Below are positions 55,279-64,000 of a stretch of DNA of 64,000 bases, piece by piece (position 1 is the first letter of the stretch; every line of letters begins with the position of its first letter). The position numbers were made by a program, and so were the translations under genes. The notes beneath the pieces are model-generated. The model searched no databases, was not told the DNA's origin, and saw only the letters and a program-made list of their open reading frames with translations. Source of the stretch: Mesorhizobium sp. YM1C-6-2 (lineage in GTDB: Bacteria; Pseudomonadota; Alphaproteobacteria; Rhizobiales; Rhizobiaceae); assembly GCF_003666685.1 (NCBI RefSeq), contig NZ_RCIZ01000002.1, positions 640,501 through 704,500 of the forward strand, in the 5' to 3' direction.

Positions 55279-57051
55279 GTGTCATTGTTCGAGGTTTACT
55301 GGAGGGCTCTCCGGTATCTGGGCGCGGATAGGGGGCGAGTAGCCCTGATCTGCGGCGCCAACATCGTCCTTGCCATGGTGACCATCGCCGAGCCGATCCT
55401 GTTCGGCAGGATCATCGATGCGATTTCCGGTCACCAGGAACTGGTCCCGACACTCGTCCTCTGGGCCGGTCTCGGCGTCTTCAACATCGTGGCCTTCGTT
55501 CTGGTGGCGCGCGGCGCCGACCGCCTCGCGCATGCGCGCAGGGCAGGGGTGCTCTGCGACTCCTTCGAGCGCGTGATCACCATGCCGCTCGCCTGGCACC
55601 ACGAGCGAGGCACCTCGAACACGCTCCACACGATGCTGCGCGCGATCGACTCCCTGTCGGCGCTCTGGCTCGAATTCATGCGCCAGCACCTGTCTACTTT
55701 CGTGGCGCTGGTTCTTCTGGTCCCGACCGCGCTGACGCTCGATTTGCGCATGTCGGTGGTGCTGATCACGCTCGGCGCGCTCTACATCGCCATTGGCCGG
55801 CTGGTCATGCGCAAGACCAGCGAAGGCCAGAAGTCGGTCGAGAGGCACCACCACAAGGTCTTCGACCATGTGAGCGATTCCGTCGGCAACGTCGCCGTGC
55901 TGCAGAGCTACAACCGCATCGGCCACGAGGCCGAAGCGCTGCGCAACCATGTGCGGTCGCTGCTTTCGGCGCAGAATCCGGTGCTCGACTGGTGGGCGCT
56001 GGCGAGTGCGCTGCACCGGCTCTCGTCGACCATCTCGATGATGGTGGTGCTGATCATCGGCGCGCTGCTCGTTTCGCGCGGCGAACTGCGCATCGGCGAC
56101 ATCGTTGCGTTCACCGGTTTCGCCACTCTGCTGATCAGCCGGCTCGAGCAGGTCTCGAATTTCGTCAACCAGGTATTCGACGCCAAGGTGAAGCTGGAGG
56201 AGTTCTACAAGCTCGAGGACGATGCCGCCGAGGCCGAGGAACCGGCCGGCCTGCGCGAACTGGAGCATGCCAAAGGCCATGTCCGTTTCGAGGACGTGAC
56301 GTTCCGCTTCCCGAATTCGGGACAGGGGGTCGCCGACGTCTCCTTCGAGGTCAAGGCCGGCCAGACGATCGCCATCGTCGGACCCACGGGTTCCGGCAAG
56401 ACGACGCTCATCAACCTGCTGCAGCGCGTCCACGCGCCCCAGCAGGGCCGTATCCTCATTGACGGCGTCGACATCGCCAGCGTCACCAGGAAGTCGCTGC
56501 GGCAGCAGATCGCCACCGTTTTCCAGGATGCCGGCCTGTTCAACCGCTCGATCGAGGAGAATATTCGCATCGGCCGCGCCGGCGCGGTGAACAACGAGGT
56601 CCATGCCGCCGCCGAGGCCGCCGCCGCGCACGACTTCATCCTCGCCAAGAGCGACGGCTACGATACGCCGGCCGGCGAGCGCGGCAGCCAGCTTTCCGGC
56701 GGCGAGCGCCAGCGCATCGCGATCGCCCGCGCCATCCTAAAGGACGCGCCGATCCTGGTGCTTGACGAGGCGACCAGCGCGCTGGACGTCGAGACCGAGG
56801 TGCGCGTCAAGGAGGCCATCGACCGCCTGCGCGAAGGCCGCACCACCTTCATCATCGCCCACCGGCTGACCACGGTGCGCGATGCCGATCTGGTCGTCTT
56901 CCTCGACAACGGGCGCATCGTCGAGGCCGGCGGCTTCAACGAGCTTTCGGCCCGGAACGGCCGCTTCGCGAGCCTGCTGAGAGCCGGCGGCCTGCTCACC
57001 GACGAGGAGGTGCGGCGTCTTTCCCGCATCGCGGTGGAAGAGGCGGCCTGA
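55279..57051 (+). CDS. ndvA: cyclic beta-1,2-glucan ABC exporter NdvA/ChvA
   Basis: A 590-residue half-transporter with an N-terminal six-helix membrane domain (about residues 20-310) and a C-terminal ATPase: Walker A GPTGSGKTT near 369, signature LSGGERQ near 473, Walker B ILVLDEATSALD near 493 and the H-loop IIAHRLTTV. It exports neutral cyclic glucan to the periplasm as a homodimer. The start is GTG at 55279 with GAGG upstream. Its position after ndvB matches the conserved ndvB-ndvA partnership. Confidence 0.95.
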   Translation: MSLFEVYWRALRYLGADRGRVALICGANIVLAMVTIAEPILFGRIIDAISGHQELVPTLVLWAGLGVFNIVAFVLVARGADRLAHARRAGVLCDSFERVITMPLAWHHERGTSNTLHTMLRAIDSLSALWLEFMRQHLSTFVALVLLVPTALTLDLRMSVVLITLGALYIAIGRLVMRKTSEGQKSVERHHHKVFDHVSDSVGNVAVLQSYNRIGHEAEALRNHVRSLLSAQNPVLDWWALASALHRLSSTISMMVVLIIGALLVSRGELRIGDIVAFTGFATLLISRLEQVSNFVNQVFDAKVKLEEFYKLEDDAAEAEEPAGLRELEHAKGHVRFEDVTFRFPNSGQGVADVSFEVKAGQTIAIVGPTGSGKTTLINLLQRVHAPQQGRILIDGVDIASVTRKSLRQQIATVFQDAGLFNRSIEENIRIGRAGAVNNEVHAAAEAAAAHDFILAKSDGYDTPAGERGSQLSGGERQRIAIARAILKDAPILVLDEATSALDVETEVRVKEAIDRLREGRTTFIIAHRLTTVRDADLVVFLDNGRIVEAGGFNELSARNGRFASLLRAGGLLTDEEVRRLSRIAVEEAA

Positions 57052-57580
57052 CCGACGCGGTGCGCCTCCTCTCTGCGGAGAGGTGGCAGGCACAGGATGA
57101 GAGGGCGGCGACATCTTTGCCGCCCCTGAAGCGTGGACAGGCTTTTCCGCCAACCCATTGATTTTGCTCGATCACGAAAAATAGCTGGGCGGGTTTATCA
57201 ACGCCCCCAAAACCTCCTGCATAATCCTCGCCATCTCCCTCGCGGGAACACGGGTCATGAACCGGATGAGCGTGGAGGGGACGGTACCGGTTCGGTCGCG
57301 CGGAGGTGGCGCGGCTGGGTGATGAGCCCCGAGGACCGGGCCCTGACCGAGGTCGCGCGGTGAAACGATTCTGCGTCCCCTCCAGGTAGGGCAAGCATGC
57401 CGGCGGGGTGCGGGAAACCGGCCACGTATTACAATTTGAGAGGCTCGGGTCCCGTGCCCCGCTTCCCACCTTTTCAGGCAATGGCCAGATGCGAAAGCAG
57501 GCGTGGCGACGACGGCGCGCGCCTTCTGCGGCGCTTGGGCACGATTGCGGCTGGAGAACAGCGGGGCTATGTAACGCGCC
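57052..57580. other. 529-nt gap before ccmC without a recognisable gene
   Basis: The gap opens with a palindrome (CCTCTC 57068-57073 / GAGAGG 57078-57083) like the dispersed elements seen near 18.2 kb. I found no ccmA or ccmB remnant, no tRNA and no convincing small gene. Open frames on the minus strand here are shadows with poor codon use that run into ccmC. A promoter for ccmC must lie in the second half. Confidence 0.5.
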
Positions 57581-58363
57581 ATGAGCGATACGAGCGACGG
57601 CGATACACGGAACAGGATGAGACGCCTTTCCGACCTCGCCAATCCGACGAGGTTCCTGGCGCTGGTCGACCGCGTGCTGCCGTGGCTCGCGGGCGCGAGC
57701 CTCGTCGTTCTTGCAGTCGGCCTCTGGCTCGGCTTTACGGCGCCCGAGGACTTCCAGCAGGGCATCACGGTCCGGATCATGTACATCCACGTGCCGTTCG
57801 CCTGGCTTTCCATGTTCTGCTACTCGCTGATGGCGGCCTCGGCGCTCGGCACGCTGGTCTGGCGCCATCCGCTGGCCGACGTGGCGCTGAAGTCGGCGGC
57901 TCCCATCGGCGCCACCTTCACCGCGCTGGCGCTCGCCACCGGCTCGATCTGGGGCAAGCCCATGTGGGGCACCTGGTGGGTGTGGGACGCGCGGCTGACC
58001 TCGGTCTTCGTGCTCTTCCTGATGTATCTCGGCATCATGGCGTTGACGCGGGCGCTCGACGATCCCTCCAAGTCCGCGCGGGCGGCCGCGGTCATCACGC
58101 TGGTCGGCTTCGTCAACATCCCGATCATCAAGTTTTCGGTCGACTGGTGGAACACGCTGCACCAGCCAGCGTCGGTGTTCCGGCTCGACGGGCCGACGAT
58201 CGACGCCTCGATGCTCTGGCCGCTGATGGTTACGGCCGTCGGCTTCACCCTGCTTTTCATCACCCTGCATCTGATGGCGATGCGCACCGAGATCTGGCGC
58301 CGGCGCGTCATCGCCATGCGCCAGATCGCGGCGCGGCGAGCGGAGCGGCCGTCAGCCGGCTAG
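57581..58363 (+). CDS. ccmC: heme exporter CcmC (cytochrome c biogenesis system I)
   Basis: A 260-residue membrane protein with six predicted helices. The tryptophan-rich heme-handling motif WGTWWVWDARLTS lies near residues 128-140; external His residues are in MYIHVPFAW and WNTLHQPAS. CcmC loads heme onto CcmE. The usual neighbours ccmA, ccmB, ccmD and ccmG are absent on both sides, so this copy is solitary. It is convergent with the SelO-family gene, 7 nt apart. Confidence 0.93.
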   Translation: MSDTSDGDTRNRMRRLSDLANPTRFLALVDRVLPWLAGASLVVLAVGLWLGFTAPEDFQQGITVRIMYIHVPFAWLSMFCYSLMAASALGTLVWRHPLADVALKSAAPIGATFTALALATGSIWGKPMWGTWWVWDARLTSVFVLFLMYLGIMALTRALDDPSKSARAAAVITLVGFVNIPIIKFSVDWWNTLHQPASVFRLDGPTIDASMLWPLMVTAVGFTLLFITLHLMAMRTEIWRRRVIAMRQIAARRAERPSAG

Positions 58364-58370
58364 CCCCGCG

Positions 58371-59795
58371 CTACGGCCGGATCCCATAAGCCTCGCGCAT
58401 CAGCGCGATATCCGCCAGCTTTGCATGGAAGGCCGACCAGTCGTCGCCGTCGGCGATCGGCGCCCACAGCGCCTCGACCTCGTCGATCAGCATCGTGCAG
58501 GGTTTTTCGCGCGAGAAATAGGCGTGATCGAGACGCAGTCCCGCTGCCTGCTGGTGCGCGCCGATCGCCGCGAAGACCGGCTCGAAACCCTTTGCCGCGT
58601 AGGCCTCGGCCGAGGGGCTGCCGGCGGCGCGTTTCTCGTTCGCCATGCCGCCGTGCCAGTCGAAGAAGAACTGCTCGAACGGCATCTTGGTGTCGATCAG
58701 GAATTTCCACACCGAGCGCACCAGCGCCGTCGCCGCTTCCTCGCCTGATGGCGCAAGGCCGAGCCGGCGCAGCATGGCTGCGTTGAAGGCACGGTGGAAC
58801 TGCGGCTCGAAGCCGCGCAGCACGTCCTCCAGCTTCGACTTCTCCGCCAGCGGCAGCAGGCATTCGGCCAGCCGCGTCAGGTTCCAGAGCAGCGTGTCGG
58901 GCTGGCGGCCATAGGCGTAGAGCCCGGTCTCGTCGAAATAGGCGGCGGTGAAGGTGGGGTCGAGCACTGGCAGGAAACGCCACGGACCATAGTCGAAGCT
59001 TTCCCCGGTGATGTTGATGTTGTCGGTGTTGAGCACGCCGTGGACGAAGCCGGCGAGCATCCAGGCCGCGCCCGTCAGCGCGACGCGGCGGCAGACCTCC
59101 TCGAGGAAGGCCACCGCGCGCTCGCCCGGCTCGTCGCGCCAGAGCTCCGGCATATAGGTGCGGATCGAATGGTCGAGCAGCTTGCCGATGCCGTCATGGT
59201 GGTCGATGAACAGCAGGCGCTGGAAACTGCCGATGCGGATGTGGGAGTGGCTGAGCCGGACAAGCACCGAGGAGCGCGTCGGCGAGGGCTCGTCGCCACG
59301 CATCAACTCTTCGCCTGTCTCGATCAGGCTGAGGGTCTTCGACGTGTCGACGCCGAGCGCCTCCAGCATCTCGGTGGCGAGGATTTCGCGCACCCCGCCC
59401 TTCAGCGTCAGTCGCCCGTCGGCGGTGCGGGACCAGGGCGTGCGGCCGCTGCCCTTGGTGCCGAGGTCGAGCAGCCGGCCGTCCTTGAGGTCGTGCATCT
59501 GGGCGAACAGGAAGCCGCGCCCGTCGCCGATCTCGGGGTTGTAAACGCGGAACTGGTGGCCGTGGTAGCGCAGCGCCAGCGGGATCGGATAGCCGCCGGG
59601 GAGAGGCTTGAAGCGGCCGAAATGATCGAGCCATTCAGCGTCGGTCAGCGCGCCAAGGCCGACGCGTCCGGCCCAACGCTGGTTGCGGTAGCGCAGGATG
59701 TGCCCCGGGAACTTCGCCGGCTCGACCTCGTCGAAGAAATCGTCGCCGAGCGCGGCGTGGGCGAGGGACGGGCGGAAGTTTTCTGCAACGGGCAT
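58371..59795 (-). CDS. SelO/YdiU family pseudokinase (protein adenylyltransferase)
   Basis: A 474-residue protein. The nucleotide-binding segment LDLGTKGSGRTPWSRTADG and the downstream NTDNINITGESFDYGPWRFL, which carries the metal-binding Asn and Asp, match SelO. These enzymes AMPylate Ser/Thr/Tyr on redox proteins. The C-terminus ends ALMREAYGIRP, without the NPxxxxRN segment and terminal Cys of the E. coli type. ATG at 59795 is preferred to a TTG just before it because GGAG is well placed. Confidence 0.85.
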   Translation of the reverse strand: MPVAENFRPSLAHAALGDDFFDEVEPAKFPGHILRYRNQRWAGRVGLGALTDAEWLDHFGRFKPLPGGYPIPLALRYHGHQFRVYNPEIGDGRGFLFAQMHDLKDGRLLDLGTKGSGRTPWSRTADGRLTLKGGVREILATEMLEALGVDTSKTLSLIETGEELMRGDEPSPTRSSVLVRLSHSHIRIGSFQRLLFIDHHDGIGKLLDHSIRTYMPELWRDEPGERAVAFLEEVCRRVALTGAAWMLAGFVHGVLNTDNINITGESFDYGPWRFLPVLDPTFTAAYFDETGLYAYGRQPDTLLWNLTRLAECLLPLAEKSKLEDVLRGFEPQFHRAFNAAMLRRLGLAPSGEEAATALVRSVWKFLIDTKMPFEQFFFDWHGGMANEKRAAGSPSAEAYAAKGFEPVFAAIGAHQQAAGLRLDHAYFSREKPCTMLIDEVEALWAPIADGDDWSAFHAKLADIALMREAYGIRP

Positions 59796-59928
59796 CAAGT
59801 CACTCCGGCCGGAGAGGCCGGCGCTGACCCCTTATGTAGCGTCGGTAGGGGAAGAGGGCTACCGACGGTTCAGGCCGTCATCCTAGGGACAAGCCCGAGG
59901 ATGACGGCGAGTATCACCTGGCAGACAG

Positions 59929-60975
59929 TCATGCTGCCCGTGCCGGAAACACCCGGTAGCGGCGCGGGCGGAAGGCGACGCGGCTTTGCTGGGACGCGGG
60001 GTGCCCGACCGGTAGTTCGATTTCGACGCGCTGGCGTTCGCCGCCGATCTCGAGTTCGACGCGGCGGGTGCCAGCGACGCGGCGGGTGGCCGCGACCGTG
60101 CCGGCGATGCAGCCGCCGCAGCCGTCGAGCAGCTCGACGTCCTGCGGACGGAAGAACAGCGTGGCATCGCCGTCCGCCACGTCGGGCGCCGGCAGGCCGA
60201 TCGTGCGGTCGGCGATCCAAAGCTCGCCATTGCCGATCCTGACAGGCAGCGAGCTCGACTCGCCGATGAAGCCGTAGACGAAAGGCGAATTTGGCGTGTC
60301 GTAGATGTCGTCGGCGGTGCCGATCTGCTCGATCTGGCCCTGGCTCATGACGACGACGCGGTCGGCGAGTTCGAGCGCCTCTTCCTGGTCATGGGTGACG
60401 AAGACCGTCGTGTGGCCGGTGGCGTCGTGGATCTCGCGCAGCCAGCGGCGCAGCTCGCGGCGCACCTGCGCGTCGAGCGCGCCGAACGGTTCGTCGAGGA
60501 GCAGCACCTTGGGCTCGATGGCCAGCGCCCGGGCAAGCGCGACGCGCTGGCGCTGGCCGCCGGAAAGCTGCGCCGGGTAACGCTTCTCCAGGCCCGAGAG
60601 CTGGACGAGGTCGAGCAGCTCGGAGGCGCGGCGGCCGATCTCGGTTTTGGTCGGCCGCGTGGCGCCGGGCCTGACCTTCAGACCGAAGCCGATATTGTCG
60701 GCGACGGTCATGTGGCGGAACAGCGCGTAATGCTGGAAGACGAAGCCGACATTGCGCTCCTGCACGGTCTTGTGCGAGGCGTCCTCGTCGCCGAAATAGA
60801 TCGCGCCTGCGGTCGGGCGCTCGAGCCCGGCAATCAGCCTCAAGAGCGTGGTCTTGCCGGAGCCCGAGGGGCCGAGCAGCGCGATGAGTTCGCCGGAGCG
60901 GATATCGAGCGAGACATCGCGCAGCGCCGGAAAGCGGTCGAACTCCTTGCGCACCTTGCGGATGGAAACGTCCAT
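59929..60975 (-). CDS. cysA: sulfate/thiosulfate ABC transporter ATP-binding protein CysA
   Basis: A 348-residue ATPase. Walker A GPSGSGKTTLLRLIAG lies near residue 35, the signature is LSGGQRQRVALARAL and Walker B is VLLLDEPFGALDAQVR. SHKTVQERNVGFVFQHYALF is typical of CysA, and a C-terminal TOBE-like regulatory domain (about 240-348) follows. It is the last gene of the cysPTWA operon and powers sulfate uptake. Confidence 0.94.
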   Translation of the reverse strand: MDVSIRKVRKEFDRFPALRDVSLDIRSGELIALLGPSGSGKTTLLRLIAGLERPTAGAIYFGDEDASHKTVQERNVGFVFQHYALFRHMTVADNIGFGLKVRPGATRPTKTEIGRRASELLDLVQLSGLEKRYPAQLSGGQRQRVALARALAIEPKVLLLDEPFGALDAQVRRELRRWLREIHDATGHTTVFVTHDQEEALELADRVVVMSQGQIEQIGTADDIYDTPNSPFVYGFIGESSSLPVRIGNGELWIADRTIGLPAPDVADGDATLFFRPQDVELLDGCGGCIAGTVAATRRVAGTRRVELEIGGERQRVEIELPVGHPASQQSRVAFRPRRYRVFPARAA

Positions 60976-60984
60976 GACAGGTCC

Positions 60985-61899
60985 CTAATGCTTCTTGGAT
61001 GCGGCGATCTCGTCGCCGTAGCGGTATTCGAGGAAGGATTTCAGCACGAGCGTGACCAGGGCCAGGCCGGCAAGCAGGGTCGAGACCGCGAAGGCGGCGA
61101 CGAAATTGTACTCGTTGTAGAGGATCTCGACATGCAGCGGCATGGTGTTGGTGAAGCCGCGTATGTGGCCCGACACGACCGAAACCGCGCCGAACTCTCC
61201 CATCGCGCGCGCGTTGCAGAGCAGTACGCCGTAGAGCAGGCCCCATTTGATGTTGGGCAGCGTGACGTACCAGAAGGCCTGCCAGCCGCTGGCGCCGAGC
61301 GACAGCGCCGCCTCCTCGTCGCCGGTGCCCTGGTCCTGCATCAGCGGGATCAGCTCGCGCGCTACGAAGGGGAAGGTCACGAAGATGGTGGCGAGAACGA
61401 TGCCGGGGACGGCGAACAGGATCTCGATCCCGTGGCTTTTGAGCCAGGGGCCAAGCACGCTGCCGGCGCCGAAGAGCAGCACGTAGACCAGGCCCGAGAT
61501 GACCGGCGACACCGAGAAGGGCAGGTCGATCAGCGTCGTCAGGAAGGCCTTGCCCTTGAACTCGAACTTGGCGATCGCCCAGGCCGCGGCGATGCCGAAG
61601 ACCATGTTGAGCGGAACGGCGATCACTGCCACGAGCAGGGTCAGCCTGATCGCGGCCTGCGTGTCCGGGTCGCCAAAACTCGCAAGAAACTCGCCGGCGC
61701 CCTTGCGGAGCGCTTCGACGAAGACAGCCGCCAGCGGCAGCACCAGGAAGAGAAGCAGGAAAATCAATGCGGTGCCGATCAGAACCGCCTTGGTTGCCGG
61801 CGATTCCGTGGTCGCGCTGATATATCGGCCCTTCCTCACGCCGGATAAATTAGCGGAGGCGGAGCGGTCCGGCAAAGCGCTGGTGGCCTCAAGTGCCAT
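60985..61899 (-). CDS. cysW: sulfate ABC transporter permease CysW
   Basis: A 304-residue permease with six membrane helices. The coupling loop EEAALSLGASGWQAFWYVTLPNI is the EAA motif, and LLCNARAMGEFGAVSVVSGH is the CysW signature. The start overlaps the cysT 3' end by 11 nt, and the cysA start lies 9 nt after its stop. It forms the sulfate channel with CysT. Confidence 0.94.
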   Translation of the reverse strand: MALEATSALPDRSASANLSGVRKGRYISATTESPATKAVLIGTALIFLLLFLVLPLAAVFVEALRKGAGEFLASFGDPDTQAAIRLTLLVAVIAVPLNMVFGIAAAWAIAKFEFKGKAFLTTLIDLPFSVSPVISGLVYVLLFGAGSVLGPWLKSHGIEILFAVPGIVLATIFVTFPFVARELIPLMQDQGTGDEEAALSLGASGWQAFWYVTLPNIKWGLLYGVLLCNARAMGEFGAVSVVSGHIRGFTNTMPLHVEILYNEYNFVAAFAVSTLLAGLALVTLVLKSFLEYRYGDEIAASKKH

Positions 61900-62749
61900 A
61901 ACCGTACCTCCTTCGGCTCCACGCCTGCACCAGGTTTATGACGAACAGCATGAGGAAGGAGATCGCCAGCATGATCGCCGCGATGGCGGTAGCGCCGGCA
62001 TAGTTGAACTCCTCGAGCCTGATGATGATGAGCAGCGGCGCAATCTCCGAGACATAGGGGATGTTGCCGGCGATGAAGATGACCGAGCCGTATTCGCCGA
62101 CGGCGCGCGCGAAGGCGAGCGCGAAGCCGGTCAGTACGGCCGGCGCGAGGCCGGGCATGACGACGCGCGTGACGGTCTGGAGACGGCTCGCGCCGAGCGT
62201 CGCGGCAACCTCCTCGACCTCGCGGTCGATCTCCTCCATCACCGGCTGCACCGTCCTGACGACGAAGGGCAGGCCGATGAAGATCAGCGCCACGACGATG
62301 CCGAGCGGGGTGAAGGCGACCTTGATGCCGAGCGGCGCGAGAAGCTGTCCGACCCAGCCGTTGGGCGCGTAGATCGCGGCGAGCGCGATGCCGGCCACGG
62401 CGGTCGGCAGCGCGAAAGGCAGGTCGACCACAGCGTCAACGATGCGTCGGCCGGGGAAGCGGTAGCGCACCAGCACCCAGGCGACGACGACGCCGAAAAC
62501 CACGTTGACGAGGGCCGCGATCAGCGAGGCGCCGAAGGATATCTGCAGCGACTTGACCGTGCGCTCGTCGGTGGCGATCGCCCAGAACTCGGTCCAGCCG
62601 AGCCCGGTCGTGCGCCAGACTACGCCCGAAAGCGGGATGAGGATGATCAGCGTGAGGTAGGCAATCGTGAAGCCGAGCGTCAACCCGAAGCCCGGGATGA
62701 CGCTCGGCCTCCTGAAATGCCACCCCCGTGCAAGGGCAGCGTCGCTCAT
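61889..62749 (-). CDS. cysT: sulfate ABC transporter permease CysT (CysU)
   Basis: A 286-residue permease with six helices. The EAA loop is EVEEVAATLGASRLQTVTRV, and FARAVGEYGSVIFIAGN is diagnostic for CysT. The start MSDAALARGWHFRRPSVIPG (62749) is only 2 nt from the cysP stop, consistent with coupling. The longer open frame upstream is a shadow of cysP. Confidence 0.94.
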   Translation of the reverse strand: MSDAALARGWHFRRPSVIPGFGLTLGFTIAYLTLIILIPLSGVVWRTTGLGWTEFWAIATDERTVKSLQISFGASLIAALVNVVFGVVVAWVLVRYRFPGRRIVDAVVDLPFALPTAVAGIALAAIYAPNGWVGQLLAPLGIKVAFTPLGIVVALIFIGLPFVVRTVQPVMEEIDREVEEVAATLGASRLQTVTRVVMPGLAPAVLTGFALAFARAVGEYGSVIFIAGNIPYVSEIAPLLIIIRLEEFNYAGATAIAAIMLAISFLMLFVINLVQAWSRRRYGYGT

Positions 62750-62751
62750 GG

Positions 62752-63780
62752 TCAGTTCGTCGGCTTGTAGATCTGGTCGAAGACGCCGCCGTCGCCGAAG
62801 TGGTAGGGCTGCGCCTTCGCCCAGCCGCCGAAGATCGGATCGTCGATCGACACGAGTTCGAGCTTGGGCAGCTTTTGCAGGATGTCCGCGGGCACCACCT
62901 CCGGGTTCGACGGGCGGTAGAAGTGCTTGGCGGCGATCTTCTGGCCCTCGTCGGAATAGAGATATTCGAGATAGGCCTCGGCGACCTTGCGCGTGCCCTT
63001 GGCGTCGACATTGGCGTCGACGACGGCAACCGGCGGCTCGGCGAGGATCGAGGAAGGCGGCACCACGATGTCGAAGGCGTCCTCGCCGAATTCTGCGCCG
63101 GCGAGTGCCGCTTCGTTTTCCCAGGCCAGCAGGACGTCGCCGATCTGGCGCTGCGCGAATGTTGTTAGCGAGCCGCGCGCTCCGGTGTCGAGGACGGGCG
63201 CGCGCTTGTAGAGTTCGGCGACATAGGCCCTGATCTTCGTCTCGTCGCCGCCGAACTGCTTGTTGGCCCATGCCCAGGCGGCGAGATAGTTCCAGCGGGC
63301 GCCGCCGGAGGTCTTCGGATTGGGCGTCACGATCTGGATGTCGTCTTTCACCAGGTCGCCCCAGTCATGGATGCCCTTCGGATTGCCCTTGCGCACCAGG
63401 AAGACGATGGTCGAGGTGTAGGGGGCCGAATTGTGCGGTAGGCGCTTGCGCCAGTCGGGATTGATCTTGCCGCCGTTCTCGACGATCGCGTTGATGTCGC
63501 TTTCGAGCGCCAGCGTCACCACGTCGGCCTCCAGGCCGTCGATCACAGCGCGGGCCTGTTTGCCGGAGCCGCCATGCGACTGCTGGATGGTGACGGTCTC
63601 GCCGGTGTCGGCCTTCCATTTTGCGGCGAAGGCCTGATTGTATTCCTTGTAGAGTTCGCGGGTCGGGTCGTAGGAAACGTTGAGCAGCGTGGTGTCGGCG
63701 AAGGCGAAGCCGAGTACGCCGAACTGGACTGCGCCGGCCAGCAGGCCTGCGAGGAGAGAGCGGGATGCGGATCTGGTCAT
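62752..63780 (-). CDS. cysP: sulfate-binding periplasmic protein (CysP/Sbp)
   Basis: A 342-residue receptor with signal peptide ending near [40 protein letters not shown] and [14 protein letters not shown] are family signatures, and [19 protein letters not shown] lines the sulfate site. ATG at 63780 has GGAGG at good spacing; another ATG nine codons upstream lacks this. It is the first gene of the cysPTWA operon. Confidence 0.94.
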   Translation of the reverse strand: MTRSASRSLLAGLLAGAVQFGVLGFAFADTTLLNVSYDPTRELYKEYNQAFAAKWKADTGETVTIQQSHGGSGKQARAVIDGLEADVVTLALESDINAIVENGGKINPDWRKRLPHNSAPYTSTIVFLVRKGNPKGIHDWGDLVKDDIQIVTPNPKTSGGARWNYLAAWAWANKQFGGDETKIRAYVAELYKRAPVLDTGARGSLTTFAQRQIGDVLLAWENEAALAGAEFGEDAFDIVVPPSSILAEPPVAVVDANVDAKGTRKVAEAYLEYLYSDEGQKIAAKHFYRPSNPEVVPADILQKLPKLELVSIDDPIFGGWAKAQPYHFGDGGVFDQIYKPTN

Positions 63781-63840
63781 GGGTATGCCTCCGTTGATCG
63801 CATTCAAACTCTACCAAACTTATAGAATTAGGATCGTAGG
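63781..63840 (-). promoter_or_regulatory. AT-rich leader of the sulfate operon (candidate regulatory site)
   Basis: An AT-rich block directly upstream of cysP contains an imperfect inverted CTA-N9-TAG (63811-63825) and, on the minus strand, TATAAG as a possible -10. Sulfur-responsive control would be expected here, but I cannot match a named regulator. The rest of the 220-nt upstream stretch to the window end shows no gene. Confidence 0.25.
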
Positions 63841-64000
63841 CCCCCGTTCCTTTTTCGCGTCGCTCTGAGCAAAAATAGTGTCCGGCCCGGACGCTCGAAG
63901 AATTTTTTTCCAAATCCTGTGGGCGTACGTATCCCGAACGCAGGGAAACGCGGAAGCGGGGAGAGGGGTTCCCGCAATGTCGTCACCAAATGTGAGTCGG

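Noticed and set aside
57172-57813. A 213-codon minus-strand frame in the gap before ccmC.
   Set aside because: It overlaps the ccmC 5' end in antisense, and its translated sequence has no domain or plausible start signal.

Overview
The window is a chromosomal stretch of a high-GC alphaproteobacterium, most likely a Mesorhizobium-like member of the Hyphomicrobiales (Rhizobiales). The reasons are adjacent ndvB and ndvA genes for periplasmic cyclic beta-1,2-glucan, a BA14K protein, a DUF930 protein, a HutF/HutG-type histidine pathway, RpiR-controlled sugar/polyol genes, and short intergenic palindromes of the kind scattered through rhizobial genomes. No rRNA, tRNA, insertion sequence, integrase or CRISPR array was recognised.

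1-11.2 kb is a carbohydrate locus. Three Gfo/Idh/MocA oxidoreductases (the first cut by the window edge) precede a CUT2-type sugar ABC importer (binding protein, fused ATPase, two permeases). Facing it is an SDR - mannitol-dehydrogenase-family - RpiR regulator operon. The substrate is not identifiable but should be a sugar or polyol. 11.2-18 kb is one giant gene for a 2279-residue membrane sensor: Cache-like domain, HAMP, eight GAF-like domains, a hendecad coiled coil and a histidine-kinase ATPase whose phospho-acceptor His is replaced by Asn.

18.4-19.4 kb is a small copper cluster (PCuAC chaperone plus a DUF2946-like protein). 19.6-21.8 kb holds hutC and hutF. 22-25.4 kb holds a YdeI-like protein and a COG2984/4120/1101-type ABC transporter. 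25.5-33.7 kb is a mixed set: two methyltransferases, a HAD phosphatase, BA14K and DUF930 envelope proteins, and tandem DUF1254/DUF1214 proteins.

33.7-37.3 kb is a second copper cluster (CopCD, YcnI and a second DUF2946-like protein) plus a secreted unknown protein. Between them lies a decayed copy of the 3' end of hutU. 37.4-43.7 kb is the main hut cluster: hutI-hutH-(unknown gene)-hutG-hutU on the minus strand and hutD divergent. A perfect 16-bp palindrome in the hutI/hutD gap is a strong candidate HutC operator. Together with hutF this encodes histidine -> urocanate -> imidazolonepropionate -> formiminoglutamate -> formylglutamate -> glutamate + formate.

43.7-46.1 kb carries a FecR-domain protein and a CHASE2 nucleotide cyclase. 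46.5-57 kb carries ndvB (2858 aa) and ndvA, which make and export cyclic glucan. After a gene-poor gap come a solitary ccmC, a SelO-family pseudokinase and the sulfate importer cysPTWA, which closes the window.

The least ordinary items are the His-less giant kinase, the hutU relic beside a copper cassette, two low-GC orphan genes placed next to or inside catabolic operons, and the orphan ccmC.
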